Made by a program: the position numbers and the translations under genes. From NCBI RefSeq assembly GCF_000626635.1, contig NZ_CP007451.1:5004501-5068500 (forward strand): a stretch of DNA of 64,000 bases, in the 5' to 3' direction. Of this stretch, positions 62,844 through 64,000 are shown in pieces; positions within the stretch are counted from its first letter, which is position 1, and every line of letters begins with the position of its first letter. This DNA comes from Draconibacterium orientale. Lineage in GTDB: Bacteria; Bacteroidota; Bacteroidia; Bacteroidales; Prolixibacteraceae. A model generated the notes under the pieces. The model was not told the origin of the DNA. It did no database searches and saw nothing but the letters and a program-made list of their open reading frames with translations.

Positions 62844-64000
62844 TTAGTTGGTTTGGGAATTTCCCTGGTTTGGTACCAACAGAGGATTGGCATTCAATGC
62901 TCTTGTTGGAATTGGGAAAACTGTTTTATCTGATGAATCAGTTGGTTTATCCCACCATTCTTGTCCGTAACGCTCCCAGCGAACAAGATCTGTTCTGCGG
63001 TGACGTTCGCCTAAGAACTCACGACCAAGATCATCAACAAATTCATCTTCTGTTAATTTATCAAGATTTGCAGCATAACTTTGTTCTGCCCACATATCGG
63101 CAGGAAAGTTACGTTCACGTACTTCATCCAATAATTCAGCAGCCGCTGCTTTGTCGTTATTACGGAATTTACATTCAGCCAATGCATAATACATTTCAGC
63201 CAAACGAATTTCAGTTGCAGAGTTCGTTTGGAATAAATTTTTTGTAAGCGGCAACCATGGGAATTTTAAGAAACGTACCCCTGTGTTTTCTTCACCAGTA
63301 GTTACGTGTGAACCTTCGTCCCAGCGACCGTCAGGTTTTTCGGAAAAACGTCCACACTGATCAACATATGACAATGGTAAACCGGTGTACTCTTCAGTTC
63401 CTAAAATCATTTTAGTACTATCGAAACCGTATCCTTTTTCGTAATCGAATTCATATTGTTGTCCAATCAGGAAAAATCCTTTGCTGCTTCCGTCATTATC
63501 CGTTACTTCGAAAGGTTGTTTTCTCAGGTCACCATCAACAAATTTTTCGTAAGGTTTACCAAGTTTGTATGGATAAATATCACCTTCTAAATCTCGCGAT
63601 GGAGATAAAACGATACCGTTCCATCCCCCCCAGTCGTTATCCAACGAATAACGTTGCTGATAGTGCATCATAGCATTGTACATCCAGCCAAATTCGTAAA
63701 TATTTTTAGCATGCGGAAATTCCAGGATGTTTTCAGGAGAACGATAGCCGTTAACTCCCGAGCGGAATGGTCCGTTATAGGCAGGATCGAGTGAATACTC
63801 ACCATACTGTCCATCAATTACAGCCTGTGCATATTGAGCACATTCAGTGTATTTCGCAACACCGGTCCACGCCTCAGCATTCAAATACAAACGTACCAGC
63901 AAAGCTGCTGCACCACCTTGATCCCAACGTCCGGCACGGCCGTTTTTAGGCAATCCAGGCAATGCTTCTTTTAGTTCAGTTTCAATAAAAGAGAAAACTT
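62844..64000 (-). CDS. SusD/RagB-family glycan-binding lipoprotein, N terminus beyond window
   Basis: The frame is open to the right edge, so only the C-terminal 385 or so residues are seen. Features of SusD are clear: GAAALLVRLYLNAEAWTG (TPR-like helix), GVNGYRSPENILEF, NSATEIRLAEMYYALAECKF (the hallmark LRxAEVYLxxAEA helix), LDEVRERNFPADMW and the C-terminal DLGREFLGERHRRTDLVRW motif. SusD captures oligosaccharides for the SusC transporter, which is expected just beyond the window. A fucose-containing substrate is inferred from the adjacent GH95. Confidence 0.92.
   Translation of the reverse strand, partial: VFSFIETELKEALPGLPKNGRAGRWDQGGAAALLVRLYLNAEAWTGVAKYTECAQYAQAVIDGQYGEYSLDPAYNGPFRSGVNGYRSPENILEFPHAKNIYEFGWMYNAMMHYQQRYSLDNDWGGWNGIVLSPSRDLEGDIYPYKLGKPYEKFVDGDLRKQPFEVTDNDGSSKGFFLIGQQYEFDYEKGYGFDSTKMILGTEEYTGLPLSYVDQCGRFSEKPDGRWDEGSHVTTGEENTGVRFLKFPWLPLTKNLFQTNSATEIRLAEMYYALAECKFRNNDKAAAAELLDEVRERNFPADMWAEQSYAANLDKLTEDEFVDDLGREFLGERHRRTDLVRWERYGQEWWDKPTDSSDKTVFPIPTRALNANPLLVPNQGNSQTN

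Noticed and set aside
1-64000. tRNA, rRNA or riboswitch
   Set aside because: Looked for T-loop words and conserved aptamer cores by eye and found none; GAATCC words in the REP-like hairpin are not part of a cloverleaf. A covariance search would be needed to exclude them fully.

Overview
The window reads as a chromosomal segment of a Bacteroidota bacterium, most likely class Bacteroidia and possibly close to Marinilabiliales/Prolixibacteraceae (the family-level guess is inference). Evidence: a SusD-type lipoprotein beside a GH95 alpha-L-fucosidase, a type IX secretion plug protein (former DUF5103), HU-HIG-type DNA-binding protein, Na+-translocating NADH:quinone reductase, a Bacteroidota-style multi-SLBB Wza and Wzi family, and promoters of the TTG-N19..21-TAnnTTTG type. 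I found no rRNA, tRNA or CRISPR.

Layout. (1) 1-11 kb: an accessory island. Two MNT/HEPN (MntA-HepT-like) pairs and four small antitoxin/RelE-YoeB-ParE-like pairs (one with a broken toxin) alternate with an intergenic repeat module, together with a frameshifted GDP-L-fucose synthase, one complete IS4-family element with a 9-bp target duplication, and a REP-associated tyrosine transposase (RAYT) flanked by inverted GC-rich hairpins that match hairpins in the repeat modules. A cluster of three perfect DnaA boxes lies at 1653-1776 beside the HU-like gene. (2) 11.5-31.7 kb: an exopolysaccharide/capsule locus of the Wzx/Wzy type: five GT2 glycosyltransferases, flippase, polymerase, Wza, Wzz, three Wzi-family proteins and a WecA-like initiating phosphotransferase, with hairpin elements and heptanucleotide arrays between the genes. 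(3) 32-48.9 kb: mostly housekeeping genes (malic enzyme, recR, holA, AMP nucleosidase, rhomboid protease, yqgE, divIC/ftsB-like, pruA, a PAS histidine kinase, the T9SS plug protein) plus another large GT2 fusion. (4) 49.3-55.2 kb: a complete nqrABCDEF operon with a recognisable promoter and terminator. (5) 55.5-57.5 kb: p-aminobenzoate genes (pabB and a class IV aminotransferase). (6) 57.6-64 kb, minus strand: part of a fucan/fucoside polysaccharide utilisation locus (SusD-like, GH95, TPR protein, carboxylesterase); the SusD gene runs off the right edge.

The two most interesting signals are (a) the same-orientation, structured repeat module present about eleven times, usually starting 3-35 nt after a stop codon, whose hairpins show compensatory base changes, and its likely link to the resident RAYT; and (b) four genes each interrupted by loss of a single A in an A run (fcl, a relE-like toxin, nqrC, a carboxylesterase), a pattern that looks more like sequence error than gene decay, since nqrC sits in an otherwise perfect operon.
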